From Desulfoprunum sp. (GTDB lineage: Bacteria > Desulfobacterota > Desulfobulbia > Desulfobulbales > Desulfocapsaceae): a stretch of 9,412 nucleotides of DNA. Of the stretch, positions 1-6,724 are shown in pieces. Under the pieces are notes generated by a model that ran no database searches, had not been told where the DNA came from, and saw nothing but the letters and a program-made list of their open reading frames with translations. Made by a program: the position numbers and the translations under genes. The stretch lies in assembly GCA_030696435.1 (NCBI GenBank), contig JAUYSF010000385.1, positions 1 to 9,412 on the forward strand, read 5' to 3'. Within the stretch, counting starts at the first letter, position 1. The number at the start of each line of letters is the position of its first letter.

Positions 1-477
1 CTTAAACAGATCCGTTTTTGGATGACCTTCGGTCAACCCTACCTGACCCACCTCAAGGTTCTGGAAAACGTCGGTATGACCCGAATCGACGAGGTGGAAT
101 ACGAAGGCCACAAGATCATCCCCTTACGTTTCCTCAAAGCCCTGCTACCCGATCCGGGGAGTCTCGGTACCAACTACACCGGCAAAACGGTGATCGGCTG
201 TGTCTTCAAAGGCCTTAAGGACGGCAAGGAGGTACGCAAATATATCTATAACATCTGCGACCACGCCGAGGCATTCAAAGAGGTCCAGGCCCAGGCTGTT
301 TCCTACACCACCGGGGTACCGACAATGATCGGGGCAATGTTGATGCTCAAGGGCATCTGGCAAGGAGCAGGGGTCTTTAATGTCGAGCAACTCGATCCCG
401 ACCAGTTCATGGAGGCCCTGAACCTGTATGGACTCCCCTGGCAAATTGTCGATTTTAAGGGAAATCTACCCAAGTAG
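1..477 (+). CDS. Carboxynorspermidine/carboxyspermidine dehydrogenase, C-terminal part (5' truncated by window)
   Basis: The frame is open from base 1, so this is the last 158 residues of a longer gene; the ATG at 22 is internal. The segment resembles the C-terminal half of the saccharopine-dehydrogenase-like family that makes carboxy(nor)spermidine. Recognisable stretches are IRFWMTFG, a VGMTRID stretch, LPDPGSLG, SYTTGVPTMIGAML and GVFNVEQLDPD. Family enzymes reductively condense a diamine (putrescine or diaminopropane) with aspartate semialdehyde using NADPH in the cytoplasm. The stop codon directly abuts the start of the carboxynorspermidine decarboxylase gene, which supports the assignment. 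The N-terminal Rossmann nucleotide-binding domain lies outside the window. Whether the substrate is putrescine or diaminopropane cannot be read here; the downstream agmatinase favours putrescine. Confidence 0.9.
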   Translation, partial: LKQIRFWMTFGQPYLTHLKVLENVGMTRIDEVEYEGHKIIPLRFLKALLPDPGSLGTNYTGKTVIGCVFKGLKDGKEVRKYIYNICDHAEAFKEVQAQAVSYTTGVPTMIGAMLMLKGIWQGAGVFNVEQLDPDQFMEALNLYGLPWQIVDFKGNLPK

Positions 478-1671
478 ATGGAACCTGCGATGACAAAAGG
501 AAAAGACGAAGGGCTACTCCAGGATTTTCCGCACGAATACACAGATCGGGTCGAAACGCCCTGTTATCTGCTCAGTGAAGACGTCATCAGTCGTAACTGC
601 ACCATCCTCGGCACGGTGCAGCAGCGGACCGGGGCCAGGATCCTTCTGGCCCTCAAGGCCTTCGCCCTGCCGGCCCTCTTTCCCCTGATCGCCAAAACCC
701 TGCACGGCGTCTGCGCCAGCGGCCCAATCGAGGCGCAAATGGGCCGGGAGGATTTCGGTCGGGAGGTCCATACCTATGCCCCGGCCTTCAGTCCCGGCCA
801 GATGGCACGGGTCATCCGCTATTCCGACCACATCCTCTTCAATTCGCTCTCCCAGTGGCACCAACATCGGCAGGCCATTGTCGATAGCGGCAGGCGGATC
901 GAAACCGGCCTGCGGGTCAATCCCGGTCACTCCGAGGTGGAGGTCGATCTCTACAACCCCTGCCTACCCGGTTCGCGCTTCGGTATATCTCCAAATGATC
1001 TTGAAGGGGTTGACCTCTCGGGTCTCGATGGCCTGCATTTCCACGCCATGTGCGAACAGAATGCCGATGTCCTGGTACGAGTCCTGGCAAGCTTTGAGAA
1101 ACACTATGCCCACTTTCTGCCAAAGTTGAAATGGGTGAATTTCGGCGGCGGTCACCATATAACCCGCAGTGACTACGACATCGATCTGCTCTGCGAGACC
1201 ATCACCGCTTTCAGGAAACGACATAATAACCTCCAGGTTTACCTGGAACCCGGAGAGGCGGTGGTCCTGAACGGCGGGGTCTTTGTCACCACAGTCCTCG
1301 ATACCATCACCAACGGCATGGATATTGCCATTCTCGATTGCTCGGCCGAGACCCACATGCCCGATGTCCTGGCCATGCCCTACCGGCCCCATATCATCGG
1401 AGCGGGCAGACCGGAGGAGCTGCCCCACATCTACAGGCTCGGCGGCATCTCCTGTCTGGCCGGCGACGTGATCGGTGATTTTTCCTTCCCGGCCCCTCTG
1501 AGGATTGGGGATCGGCTGGTCCTCACCGACATGGCCCTCTACTCCTTTGTCAAGAATACCACCTTCAACGGGGTTGAGCTGCCGTCGATCTATTCCTTCA
1601 GCCGGGAGCATGAAGAGTTGACCCTTATCAGGAAGTTCGGCTTCAGCGATTACAGGAGCAGGCTGGCATGA
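478..1671 (+). CDS. nspC: Carboxynorspermidine/carboxyspermidine decarboxylase
   Basis: PLP-dependent, alanine-racemase-fold decarboxylase that removes CO2 from carboxy(nor)spermidine to give (nor)spermidine. The 397 residues are near the usual family length of about 380. The likely PLP lysine is K60 in LALKAF. Further hallmarks are HFHAMCE (187-193), the Gly-rich phosphate-binding NFGGGHH (221-227), EPGEA (257-261), the catalytic-cysteine motif CLAGD with C326, and the Tyr of MALYSF near 355. No key residue appears to be missing. The first ATG follows the upstream stop without a gap. A second in-frame ATG at 490 has a GGAA about 6 bases upstream and could be the true start, shortening the protein by 4 residues. 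The gene overlaps the agmatinase start by 4 bases, so translational coupling is likely. Paired with the dehydrogenase upstream it forms the alternative (non-AdoMet) spermidine route. Confidence 0.95.
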   Translation: MEPAMTKGKDEGLLQDFPHEYTDRVETPCYLLSEDVISRNCTILGTVQQRTGARILLALKAFALPALFPLIAKTLHGVCASGPIEAQMGREDFGREVHTYAPAFSPGQMARVIRYSDHILFNSLSQWHQHRQAIVDSGRRIETGLRVNPGHSEVEVDLYNPCLPGSRFGISPNDLEGVDLSGLDGLHFHAMCEQNADVLVRVLASFEKHYAHFLPKLKWVNFGGGHHITRSDYDIDLLCETITAFRKRHNNLQVYLEPGEAVVLNGGVFVTTVLDTITNGMDIAILDCSAETHMPDVLAMPYRPHIIGAGRPEELPHIYRLGGISCLAGDVIGDFSFPAPLRIGDRLVLTDMALYSFVKNTTFNGVELPSIYSFSREHEELTLIRKFGFSDYRSRLA

Positions 1672-2588
1672 GTGTACCACAGACGATAGGGCTGCATTTC
1701 CACGGCGAGGACGTCATCCCCTCGCCACCGAGCGAGGCACTTTTCCATGTTATCCCGGTGCCCTATGAAGAATCCGTGTCCTACGGTACCGGAACAAAAG
1801 ACGGCCCTGAGGCCATCCTGGCGGCCTCAGCTCAACTCGAACTCTTTGATGGCAAGAGGATTCCGGCGGAATTCGGGATTTATACCGCCCCGCCAGTGTC
1901 CTGTAAGGGGAACTGCACTGAGGTCCTGGAACAGATTGAGTCGGCAGTGGCGAGATGTCTGGATCTACAGGGGATTCCGGTGGTGCTGGGTGGCGAGCAT
2001 ACGGTGACGAGCGGTGTCATTGCGGCCCTGCGTCATGCCTATGGCGAGTTCGGGGTCATTCAATTCGACGCCCACGCCGACCTACGGGACAGTTTTGAGG
2101 GCTCGCGTTACAGCCACGCCTGTGTGATGCGACGCATCGCCGAACAGGGGATCCCCATCCTGCAGCTGGGCACCCGCAGCTATTCCCTCGAAGAACAGCG
2201 CTACCGGGAGCAACAGCGAATTCCCTATTTTGACGCCGAAGATATCTGGAAAAGAGGTATTGAGGGAATCGAGCTACCGGTAGATTTCCCGGAAAAAATC
2301 TTCATCACCTTCGATGTCGACGGACTCGACTCCTCGATCATGCCGGCCACCGGTACCCCGGTGCCGGGCGGCCTCAGTTGGTACCAGGCTATGTGGCTCA
2401 TTGAAAAGATTATGAACAGTCGGATCTGTATCGGTTTTGATGTGGTTGAATTCGCTCCCATCTCAAGCCTGCATGGGACCGCCTTCACTGCGGCCCAGCT
2501 CACCTACAATCTTATGGGATATCTGGTCGGCAGCCCACTCAACAGACAATTCTGGCGACCTGCTGAACGAGAAGAAAGGCTTTTCTAG
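1668..2588 (+). CDS. speB: Agmatinase (agmatine ureohydrolase), ureohydrolase family
   Basis: Manganese-dependent hydrolase expected to convert agmatine to putrescine and urea. The 306 residues match typical agmatinase length. The binuclear metal site is complete: GGEHT (H111), DAHAD (D134, H136, D138) and FDVDGLD (D216, D218). SHACVMRR (149-156) and the family signature TGTPVPGG (228-235) are also present. The start ATG overlaps the nspC stop as ATGA, with AGGAG at 1654-1658 nine bases upstream. Its place after carboxyspermidine dehydrogenase and decarboxylase implies it supplies putrescine for carboxyspermidine synthesis. The family also includes guanidinobutyrase, proclavaminate amidinohydrolase and other guanidino hydrolases; agmatine is chosen mainly from context. 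The gene ends 16 bases from the convergent nitroreductase gene, and no terminator was seen in that gap. Confidence 0.92.
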   Translation: MSVPQTIGLHFHGEDVIPSPPSEALFHVIPVPYEESVSYGTGTKDGPEAILAASAQLELFDGKRIPAEFGIYTAPPVSCKGNCTEVLEQIESAVARCLDLQGIPVVLGGEHTVTSGVIAALRHAYGEFGVIQFDAHADLRDSFEGSRYSHACVMRRIAEQGIPILQLGTRSYSLEEQRYREQQRIPYFDAEDIWKRGIEGIELPVDFPEKIFITFDVDGLDSSIMPATGTPVPGGLSWYQAMWLIEKIMNSRICIGFDVVEFAPISSLHGTAFTAAQLTYNLMGYLVGSPLNRQFWRPAEREERLF

Positions 2589-2604
2589 AGAACCAATCCC
2601 CCGG

Positions 2605-3429
2605 CTATCGCACCCGGTTAATCATCGGAGGCCTTCTGACTGCAGTCCGGGCATAGCGTACGGCCGGTCGACCAAATCCCATGACATACCCAACCAGATG
2701 ATTCTCCGGTATCCCTAGCCGTAGACGCAGAGAAGGGACCAGATCGGCTATGGTGATCTTGGCCAAACCGTTCCACACTGTTCCCACACCCAGGCTCTGG
2801 GCAAAGAGTTCAAAAGTGGCTAGGGCAATGATAGAATCCGGCAAAGGTGAAGCGCAGTCATAGGGTGCGGAGACTACCAACAGATGCGGTGCCCCCCGAA
2901 AAATGATATCGATCTTCTGGGTCTGCCAGGCCTCGACGATATCGGCAAAAAACTCCATGCCCGGTGGAAATTTACCCTCTCCTGCCAGTACTGACAGAAC
3001 GGCCATGGCCTCCTCGCGGAGTCTGGCCAACACCTTCCTGTCATCGACCACAGTGAACATCAGGCGCCGGTCATTGCGTCCGCTCGGGGCGTGCCAGGCC
3101 ACCTCGAGCAACCGGTCTATGAGCGCCGGTTCGAGGTTTTCATTTCGGTAATTGCGAATGGCGCGCCGAGCCTTGATCAGGAGTTCCATCTGTTCAGGCG
3201 TGGGCAGGTTGTCATCAAGACTGAGGCTCTCCTCAACCCTGGCACCGTGGATGGAGATCGCCCCGCTCTCACAGATAGCAAAGCAGTGCAGGCAGCGGAT
3301 ACAGCGATCCTCATTCTCGGCGGCAATCACCGGCAACCCCGCCTCCATGGCTATTATCGCCACGGGGCAGTCGGCGGCACACAAGCCACAACCGACGCAT
3401 TTCTCGTGATCCAGTTCAAAGTTCAGCAT
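2605..3429 (-). CDS. Nitroreductase-family flavoprotein with N-terminal 2x[4Fe-4S] ferredoxin domain
   Basis: A 274-residue fusion. Residues 1-60 form a bacterial ferredoxin-type domain with two complete clusters, C11-C14-C17-C21 and C43-C46-C49-C53. Residues 80-260 form an FMN-binding nitroreductase fold, with RRAIRNYRNENL at 88-99 (the usual RRS[IV]RxF FMN-contact motif), APSGRN at 114-119, LGVGTVWNG near 213-221 and the C-terminal MGFGRP at 250-255. The family passes electrons from low-potential carriers to FMN and on to an organic acceptor; the physiological substrate is generally unknown and nothing here identifies it. The C-terminus is short and strongly basic. Start ATG has AGGAG (complement of 3436-3440) 6 bases upstream. 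It lies 19 bases downstream of the fabI-like gene on the same strand and is probably co-transcribed with it. Fusions of this type are common in anaerobes. Confidence 0.9.
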   Translation of the reverse strand: MLNFELDHEKCVGCGLCAADCPVAIIAMEAGLPVIAAENEDRCIRCLHCFAICESGAISIHGARVEESLSLDDNLPTPEQMELLIKARRAIRNYRNENLEPALIDRLLEVAWHAPSGRNDRRLMFTVVDDRKVLARLREEAMAVLSVLAGEGKFPPGMEFFADIVEAWQTQKIDIIFRGAPHLLVVSAPYDCASPLPDSIIALATFELFAQSLGVGTVWNGLAKITIADLVPSLRLRLGIPENHLVGYVMGFGRPAVRYARTAVRRPPMINRVR

Positions 3430-3448
3430 AATAGACTCCTCTCAAGTA

Positions 3449-4264
3449 TCAGCAGGAAACGGCTTTTTGTACGATATCCCTGTCAAAATAATTCACCTCC
3501 ATGCCGGCGTCGACGACAATCGTCTGGGTATTTATCCCCGACGAACGCTCTGACAGCAGAAAGACAGCGGTATTGGCCACCTCCTGGGTGGTCAGGGCCT
3601 GTTTGCGCAGGATGGCCTTTTCGGCATAGAGATAGCTGTCGACATAGCCGGGGATGCCAGCCGAGGCCGAGGTCTTCAGCAAGCCTGGAGCCACGGCGTT
3701 GAAGCGGACCCGGGAAAAGGCGGAAAAACTCTTGGCGAGAAAACAGAGTGAGGAGTTGAGAGCCGCCTTGATCGGTGCCATATAGCCATAGTTCTCGGCT
3801 GCCATGCGGGTGGTGGAAATGGAGATGGTTAGCACCGAGCCATCAATTGCCAGAAGATCTTTGAAATGATTGGCGATGCTGATAAAAGAAAAGCAGGAAA
3901 TATCTATCGCCTGCAAAAAATCCTTCTTGACCGTCTCATGAAAAGGCTTAAATCCCCCAGAATAATTGGCAAAGGCAATGGAATGGACAATTCCGTCAAC
4001 CCTGCCTCCTTCTGTGGTGCCAATGGCCCGGCCGATTTCACCGCTGACCCTGATGATATTGGCCTCGTCCTCGACATCGCAGAGAAAAACCTGTGACTCC
4101 GGAAAGAGTTTCTCGGCTGTCGCCCTTCGCTCTTCCGTCCTGACCACGTGAATGACCTCGGCCCCCTCTGCCACGAGTGTGCGAGCGATGGCGCAGGCCA
4201 CTGATTTCTTATTGGCCAGCCCGAAGACGACAAAACGTTTGTTTGAAAGATGGAGAAAACCCAT
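3449..4264 (-). CDS. fabI: Enoyl-ACP reductase, divergent FabI-type short-chain dehydrogenase
   Basis: NAD(P)H-dependent reductase expected to catalyse the last step of fatty acid chain elongation in the cytoplasm. The 271 residues and overall pattern match FabI: start MGFL, the FabI-specific dinucleotide motif [13 protein letters not shown] (15-27) in place of the classical GxxxGxG, CDVED (62-66), HSIAFA (94-99), the catalytic pair Y159-x6-K166, RFNAVAPG (187-194) and a VDAGMEV end. The residue equivalent to E. coli Tyr146, ten before the catalytic Tyr, is Ile149 by my alignment; InhA has Phe there. The start agrees with the family N-terminus, but only a weak purine stretch precedes it. It is the first gene of a two-gene minus-strand unit with the nitroreductase. 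Another SDR activity is possible, though the FabI-type cofactor motif and Y-x6-K spacing favour enoyl reduction. Confidence 0.8.
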   Translation of the reverse strand: MGFLHLSNKRFVVFGLANKKSVACAIARTLVAEGAEVIHVVRTEERRATAEKLFPESQVFLCDVEDEANIIRVSGEIGRAIGTTEGGRVDGIVHSIAFANYSGGFKPFHETVKKDFLQAIDISCFSFISIANHFKDLLAIDGSVLTISISTTRMAAENYGYMAPIKAALNSSLCFLAKSFSAFSRVRFNAVAPGLLKTSASAGIPGYVDSYLYAEKAILRKQALTTQEVANTAVFLLSERSSGINTQTIVVDAGMEVNYFDRDIVQKAVSC

Positions 4265-4520
4265 GGTCCCGTAAGTGTTGAATGAATTGGTTAGCTAATT
4301 GGCTTTAGCAGCAGGATACACCACCTCAAAATGGGATACAAGCTGCAATCGCCCCAGTAGCAGCCTCTTCACACGATGTGTCCCTGGTGCCAGTCCTGTT
4401 TTCCCCTGTCCTTTCAGATAAGTTTACGGTATATGATCAGCAGGAAAACGACGTCGGACATGTGTCACCTCGTCATGTGCAGCCGTATGGCAAGAACATT
4501 ACAGAACTACCAGAATTCAT
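4265..4520. other. Divergent intergenic region between fabI-like gene and hyuA-like gene
   Basis: This 256-base stretch should carry promoters for both directions. Two copies of GGATACA (4314-4320 and 4334-4340) sit exactly 20 bases apart in direct orientation. AATTGG recurs at 4285-4290 and 4297-4302 around the palindrome TTAGCTAA (4291-4298), 27-34 bases upstream of the fabI-like start. For the + direction, TATGAT at 4432-4437 matches five of six -10 bases, but I see no convincing -35 at 16-18 bases. No RNA gene, terminator or credible small ORF was found. The repeats could be operator half-sites, but they are short and may be chance. Confidence 0.3.
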
Positions 4521-6155
4521 ATGCAAAATTACATTATCGGAATCGATACGGGCGGAACTTTCACTGACGCCGTACTTATGGAGAAAACAAGCGGCCGGAT
4601 CATAGCCACCGCAAAAAAACCGACCACCCACCACCGACTTTCGGACAGTACCGGTGCCGCTCTGGCCGCGCTCCTGCAAGGCTCGGGGATTGCTCCGACA
4701 GAGATTGAGGCAGTCGCTGTTTCCTCGACACTTGCCACCAACAGTGTTGTGGAAAACAAGGGGGCCAGGGTCGCCCTCTTTGTCATCGGCTATGTCAAAC
4801 ACTTCAAACTGCCGGTCAAAGCGGTGATCTTCGTCAAAGGCGGGCACACCATCATGGGCGAGGAAGAAGAGCCACTGGAACTCGACTATCTCGTCAGTCT
4901 CCTGCACAGCTTGAAAGACGAGGTCGACGCCTATGGAGTCTGCGCCGCCATGTCGATGATCAATCCGACCCATGAACTGGTGGCCGAAAAGGCCATCTCG
5001 ATGATCGATCCCAAACCGGTTTTCTGTTCGCACCGCATCAGCCAGACCGCCGGGATGCGGGAAAGAGCGGCAACCGCCGGTCTCCACGCTAAGCTCATGC
5101 CTATCATGCAGGACTACGTGAATGGTGTGGAAAGGGCCATGGAGAGCCAGGGACTGACCTGCCCCATGCTGGTCATCGGCGGCAACGGCAAGACCGTCGC
5201 CGCCAGCCGGGTCGTCGAACAGGCCGGCGTGACCGTGGCCAGCGGCCCCGCCTGCACTGCCTATTTCGGAGCCAGGCAGACAACCGGCAACGCCCTGGTA
5301 ATCGATATTGGCGGCACCACCACCGACATGGCCATGATTGCCGACGGGCATCCCCTCATGGCCATAGAAGGTTGTCAGATCGGTCAGTGGCGGACCCATG
5401 TCGAGGCCGTGGATATGAGCACCGGCGGTATCGGCGGTGATTCCCATGTGGTAATTGACGAGAAGGGTAATATCACACTTGGCCCGTCCCGGGTCGTACC
5501 GTTGGCAATGGCAGACTGCCTGCCTCCGATAGAAAATTGGCTGGGTACCGGGGATCGGTCAAAACTCATCACCCTGCGCCAGGAGTCAGCACTGAGCCGT
5601 AAAGACGATGAGTTGACGGCATTTCTTGTCACCCATGGCCAGGCCACTCCGGAACGCATCCGCAGGGAGACCGGACTCAGCGGTATCACCCTTGGCCGCG
5701 ATCTTGAGCAGATGGCCAGAAGACAGCAGATCTACGAGTGCGGCTTCACCCCCACCGACGCTCTGCATGTCCTTGGCCGCATCTCGCTTGGCAACAGCGA
5801 GCAGGCTCTCTCCGGTGCCAGGGCACTTGGCCGGGAGATCGGCATGGAACCCGAGGTCTTTGCCGAGATGATTCTCCGACGTACCGAAGAACAGATAGAA
5901 ACTCTGCTCATCGATTATGTCATCCAGCACTACTGGAGCAATTCTCTGACCAACTTTATCTCCACCCGCAACGACCATCCGGTTTTGGGTGTCGATTTTT
6001 CTCTGAAGATTCCCCTTATCGGTATCGGTGCTGCTGCTCGGCATTTTCTGCCTAATGTGGCGGCCAGACTTGCGACCTCTGTCACCTTCCCGGAGCACTG
6101 CGAGGTCGGCAACGCCATCGGCGCCGCCCTGATCTGCGCCGGAGACCTTAGTTGA
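4521..6155 (+). CDS. HyuA-type hydantoinase/oxoprolinase-family ASKHA protein, orphan
   Basis: ATP-binding protein of the hydantoinase/oxoprolinase (HyuA) family in the actin/sugar-kinase/Hsp70 fold. The first phosphate-binding loop is GIDTGGTFTDAV (7-18) and the second is IDIGGTTTDMA (261-271); STGGIGGDS (300-308), FTPTDALHVLG (409-419), GIGAAA (501-506) and EVGNAIGAA (528-536) are further family signatures. At 544 residues it is shorter than classical HyuA subunits of about 680-700 residues. No HyuB-type partner lies beside it, so ATP-dependent opening of hydantoin or 5-oxoproline cannot be assumed. The start is fixed by the family's N-terminal phosphate loop; no clear ribosome-binding site precedes it. 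It is divergent from the fabI-like gene and followed by an unrelated-looking secreted-protein gene 122 bases on. Best treated as an orphan of unknown substrate. Confidence 0.85.
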   Translation: MQNYIIGIDTGGTFTDAVLMEKTSGRIIATAKKPTTHHRLSDSTGAALAALLQGSGIAPTEIEAVAVSSTLATNSVVENKGARVALFVIGYVKHFKLPVKAVIFVKGGHTIMGEEEEPLELDYLVSLLHSLKDEVDAYGVCAAMSMINPTHELVAEKAISMIDPKPVFCSHRISQTAGMRERAATAGLHAKLMPIMQDYVNGVERAMESQGLTCPMLVIGGNGKTVAASRVVEQAGVTVASGPACTAYFGARQTTGNALVIDIGGTTTDMAMIADGHPLMAIEGCQIGQWRTHVEAVDMSTGGIGGDSHVVIDEKGNITLGPSRVVPLAMADCLPPIENWLGTGDRSKLITLRQESALSRKDDELTAFLVTHGQATPERIRRETGLSGITLGRDLEQMARRQQIYECGFTPTDALHVLGRISLGNSEQALSGARALGREIGMEPEVFAEMILRRTEEQIETLLIDYVIQHYWSNSLTNFISTRNDHPVLGVDFSLKIPLIGIGAAARHFLPNVAARLATSVTFPEHCEVGNAIGAALICAGDLS

Positions 6156-6177
6156 ACGAAAAAAATCTCCTGGAGGC

Positions 6178-6205
6178 TGTAACTTTTCAACTCCTCAAAC
6201 GTTAT
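6178..6205 (+). promoter_or_regulatory. Candidate ECF-sigma-type promoter (TGTAAC-N16-CGTTAT)
   Basis: TGTAAC (6178-6183), a 16-base spacer, then CGTTAT (6200-6205) resembles the AAC / CGT layout of many ECF-dependent promoters. It lies 72 bases upstream of the secreted repeat-protein gene, and an ECF-like sigma factor is encoded about 520 bases downstream. A start near 6212 would leave about a 66-base leader. No equally good copy was found upstream of the sigma gene or of the gene at 8166, so the link is speculative. Confidence 0.28.
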
Positions 6206-6210
6206 AGGAG
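6191..6210 (+). promoter_or_regulatory. Small inverted repeat CTCCT/AGGAG in the leader
   Basis: CTCCT (6191-6195) is complementary to AGGAG (6206-6210) across a 10-base loop. The right arm would be the ribosome-binding site of the 16-codon ORF at 6218, so the hairpin could mask it. The stem has only five pairs. It also overlaps the candidate promoter at 6178-6205; both cannot act in the same transcript. Confidence 0.25.
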
Positions 6211-6217
6211 TATATCG

Positions 6218-6268
6218 ATGCAATACCGCTCGATACCCTCACGAGGGAAAATCCAACAACCTTCATAG
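6218..6268 (+). CDS. Possible 16-codon leader peptide
   Basis: ATG at 6218 has AGGAG (6206-6210) seven bases upstream and encodes 16 residues, MQYRSIPSRGKIQQPS, ending in TAG at 6266-6268. The stop overlaps the AGGAG (6267-6271) that serves the next gene, an arrangement that would allow translational coupling. Inside it, CCCTC (6236-6240) and GAGGG (6243-6247) form a short inverted repeat. There is no amino-acid bias typical of an attenuator. It may be a leader ORF or simply chance; no homology can be claimed at this length. Confidence 0.25.
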   Translation: MQYRSIPSRGKIQQPS

Positions 6269-6277
6269 GAGAAGCTC

Positions 6278-6562
6278 ATGAACAAAACACTTGCAGTTGC
6301 ACTGACGGTCTTCATGTTTGCCTGTTTCACCCCGGGATCAGGTATGGCAAAATCCGGCAATGGCCAGGGCAGCGGCGGACATTCCGGCAGTCAGGACGGG
6401 ACGGGACCAGATCGTGACAGACTCCAAGATGGCTCTTGCCTCAATACAATTGATGGAAAAATCCTGTTGTCGGGATATAAGCGGGGAAAAAGGACCGGCG
6501 CTCAGGACGGATCCGGACCAAAACGTGACAGACTTCGGGATGGCTCCTGCCTCAATGCATAA
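6278..6562 (+). CDS. Small secreted protein with two copies of a QDG-GP-RDRL-DGSCLN motif
   Basis: A 94-residue protein of unknown function. Residues 1-24 form a signal peptide: MNK, a hydrophobic core LAVALTVFMFACF, and probable cleavage after SGMA. The mature part starts with a Gly/Ser/Asn-rich stretch (GNGQGSGG). It then carries a 21-residue motif twice, at 37-57 and 74-94, following G-[SA]-QDG-[TS]-GP-x-RDRL-x-DGSCLN; each copy holds one Cys (C54, C91). A 16-residue linker with Lys and Arg separates the copies, and the second copy ends the protein. AGGAG at 6267-6271, six bases from the ATG, fixes the start. Short QDG/GPxRD/DGSC repeats occur in other small exported proteins, but I know of no assigned role. 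It lies just before the sigma-factor operon and could be one of its targets; that is inference. Confidence 0.75.
   Translation: MNKTLAVALTVFMFACFTPGSGMAKSGNGQGSGGHSGSQDGTGPDRDRLQDGSCLNTIDGKILLSGYKRGKRTGAQDGSGPKRDRLRDGSCLNA
6386..6559 (+). repeat. Two direct 63-bp repeats within the secreted-protein gene
   Basis: Copies at 6386-6448 and 6497-6559 start 111 bases apart and stay in frame. By hand count 51 of 63 bases agree, and a large share of the differences fall at third codon positions or keep similar residues. This indicates an internal duplication followed by selection on the encoded 21-residue motif. Confidence 0.8.
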
Positions 6563-6588
6563 AGCCTGATGTCGTCGATCTGAGCGAA

Positions 6589-6618
6589 GGAGAGGGAAGC
6601 TGAAAAAGTTCCCTCTCC
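6589..6618 (+). terminator. Perfect 10-bp hairpin between the repeat-protein gene and the sigma operon
   Basis: GGAGAGGGAA (6589-6598) and TTCCCTCTCC (6609-6618) are perfectly complementary across a 10-base loop, 26 bases after the stop codon at 6562. The position fits a terminator or 3' stabilising element for the upstream gene. There is no U-tract directly after the stem (next bases gatatatg); the nearest T-run begins about 30 bases later. It may therefore be a partial terminator, a processing signal or an attenuator before the sigma gene. The hairpin itself is certain; the role is not. Confidence 0.5.
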
Positions 6619-6641
6619 GATATATGAGAAATGTGTCAAAG

Positions 6642-6670
6642 CTGCCAATTTTTTTAATGCAAACTATACC
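6642..6670 (+). promoter_or_regulatory. Candidate housekeeping promoter for the sigma operon
   Basis: CTGCCA (6642-6647) and TATACC (6665-6670) are separated by 17 bases, and each matches four of six consensus positions. Initiation near 6677 would give a leader of about 50 bases. The palindrome TTGTACAA (6676-6683) lies at the predicted start point and could be an operator. Weak evidence overall. Confidence 0.25.
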
Positions 6671-6724
6671 GGGCATTGTACAACAACAGATTTTTTTATC
6701 GCTGATCGTTCGGCCGTCTCGATC

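Noticed and set aside
964..1680. 238-codon open frame on the minus strand
   Set aside because: It is antisense to nspC, whose catalytic motifs are intact, and its composition is typical of a shadow frame.
4473..5447. 324-codon open frame on the minus strand
   Set aside because: It lies opposite the hyuA-like gene, is His/Gly/Asp-rich with no domain pattern, and the + strand frame has clear family motifs.
6386..6559. Repeat pair considered as a CRISPR or mobile-element repeat
   Set aside because: There are only two copies, both in frame inside a signal-peptide gene, with differences that largely conserve the protein motif.
6676..6710. Second ECF-type promoter (AAC...CGTT) upstream of the sigma gene for autoregulation
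   Set aside because: The best AAC-to-CGTT spacing here is 19 bases, not about 16, and the flanking bases do not match the candidate at 6178-6205.
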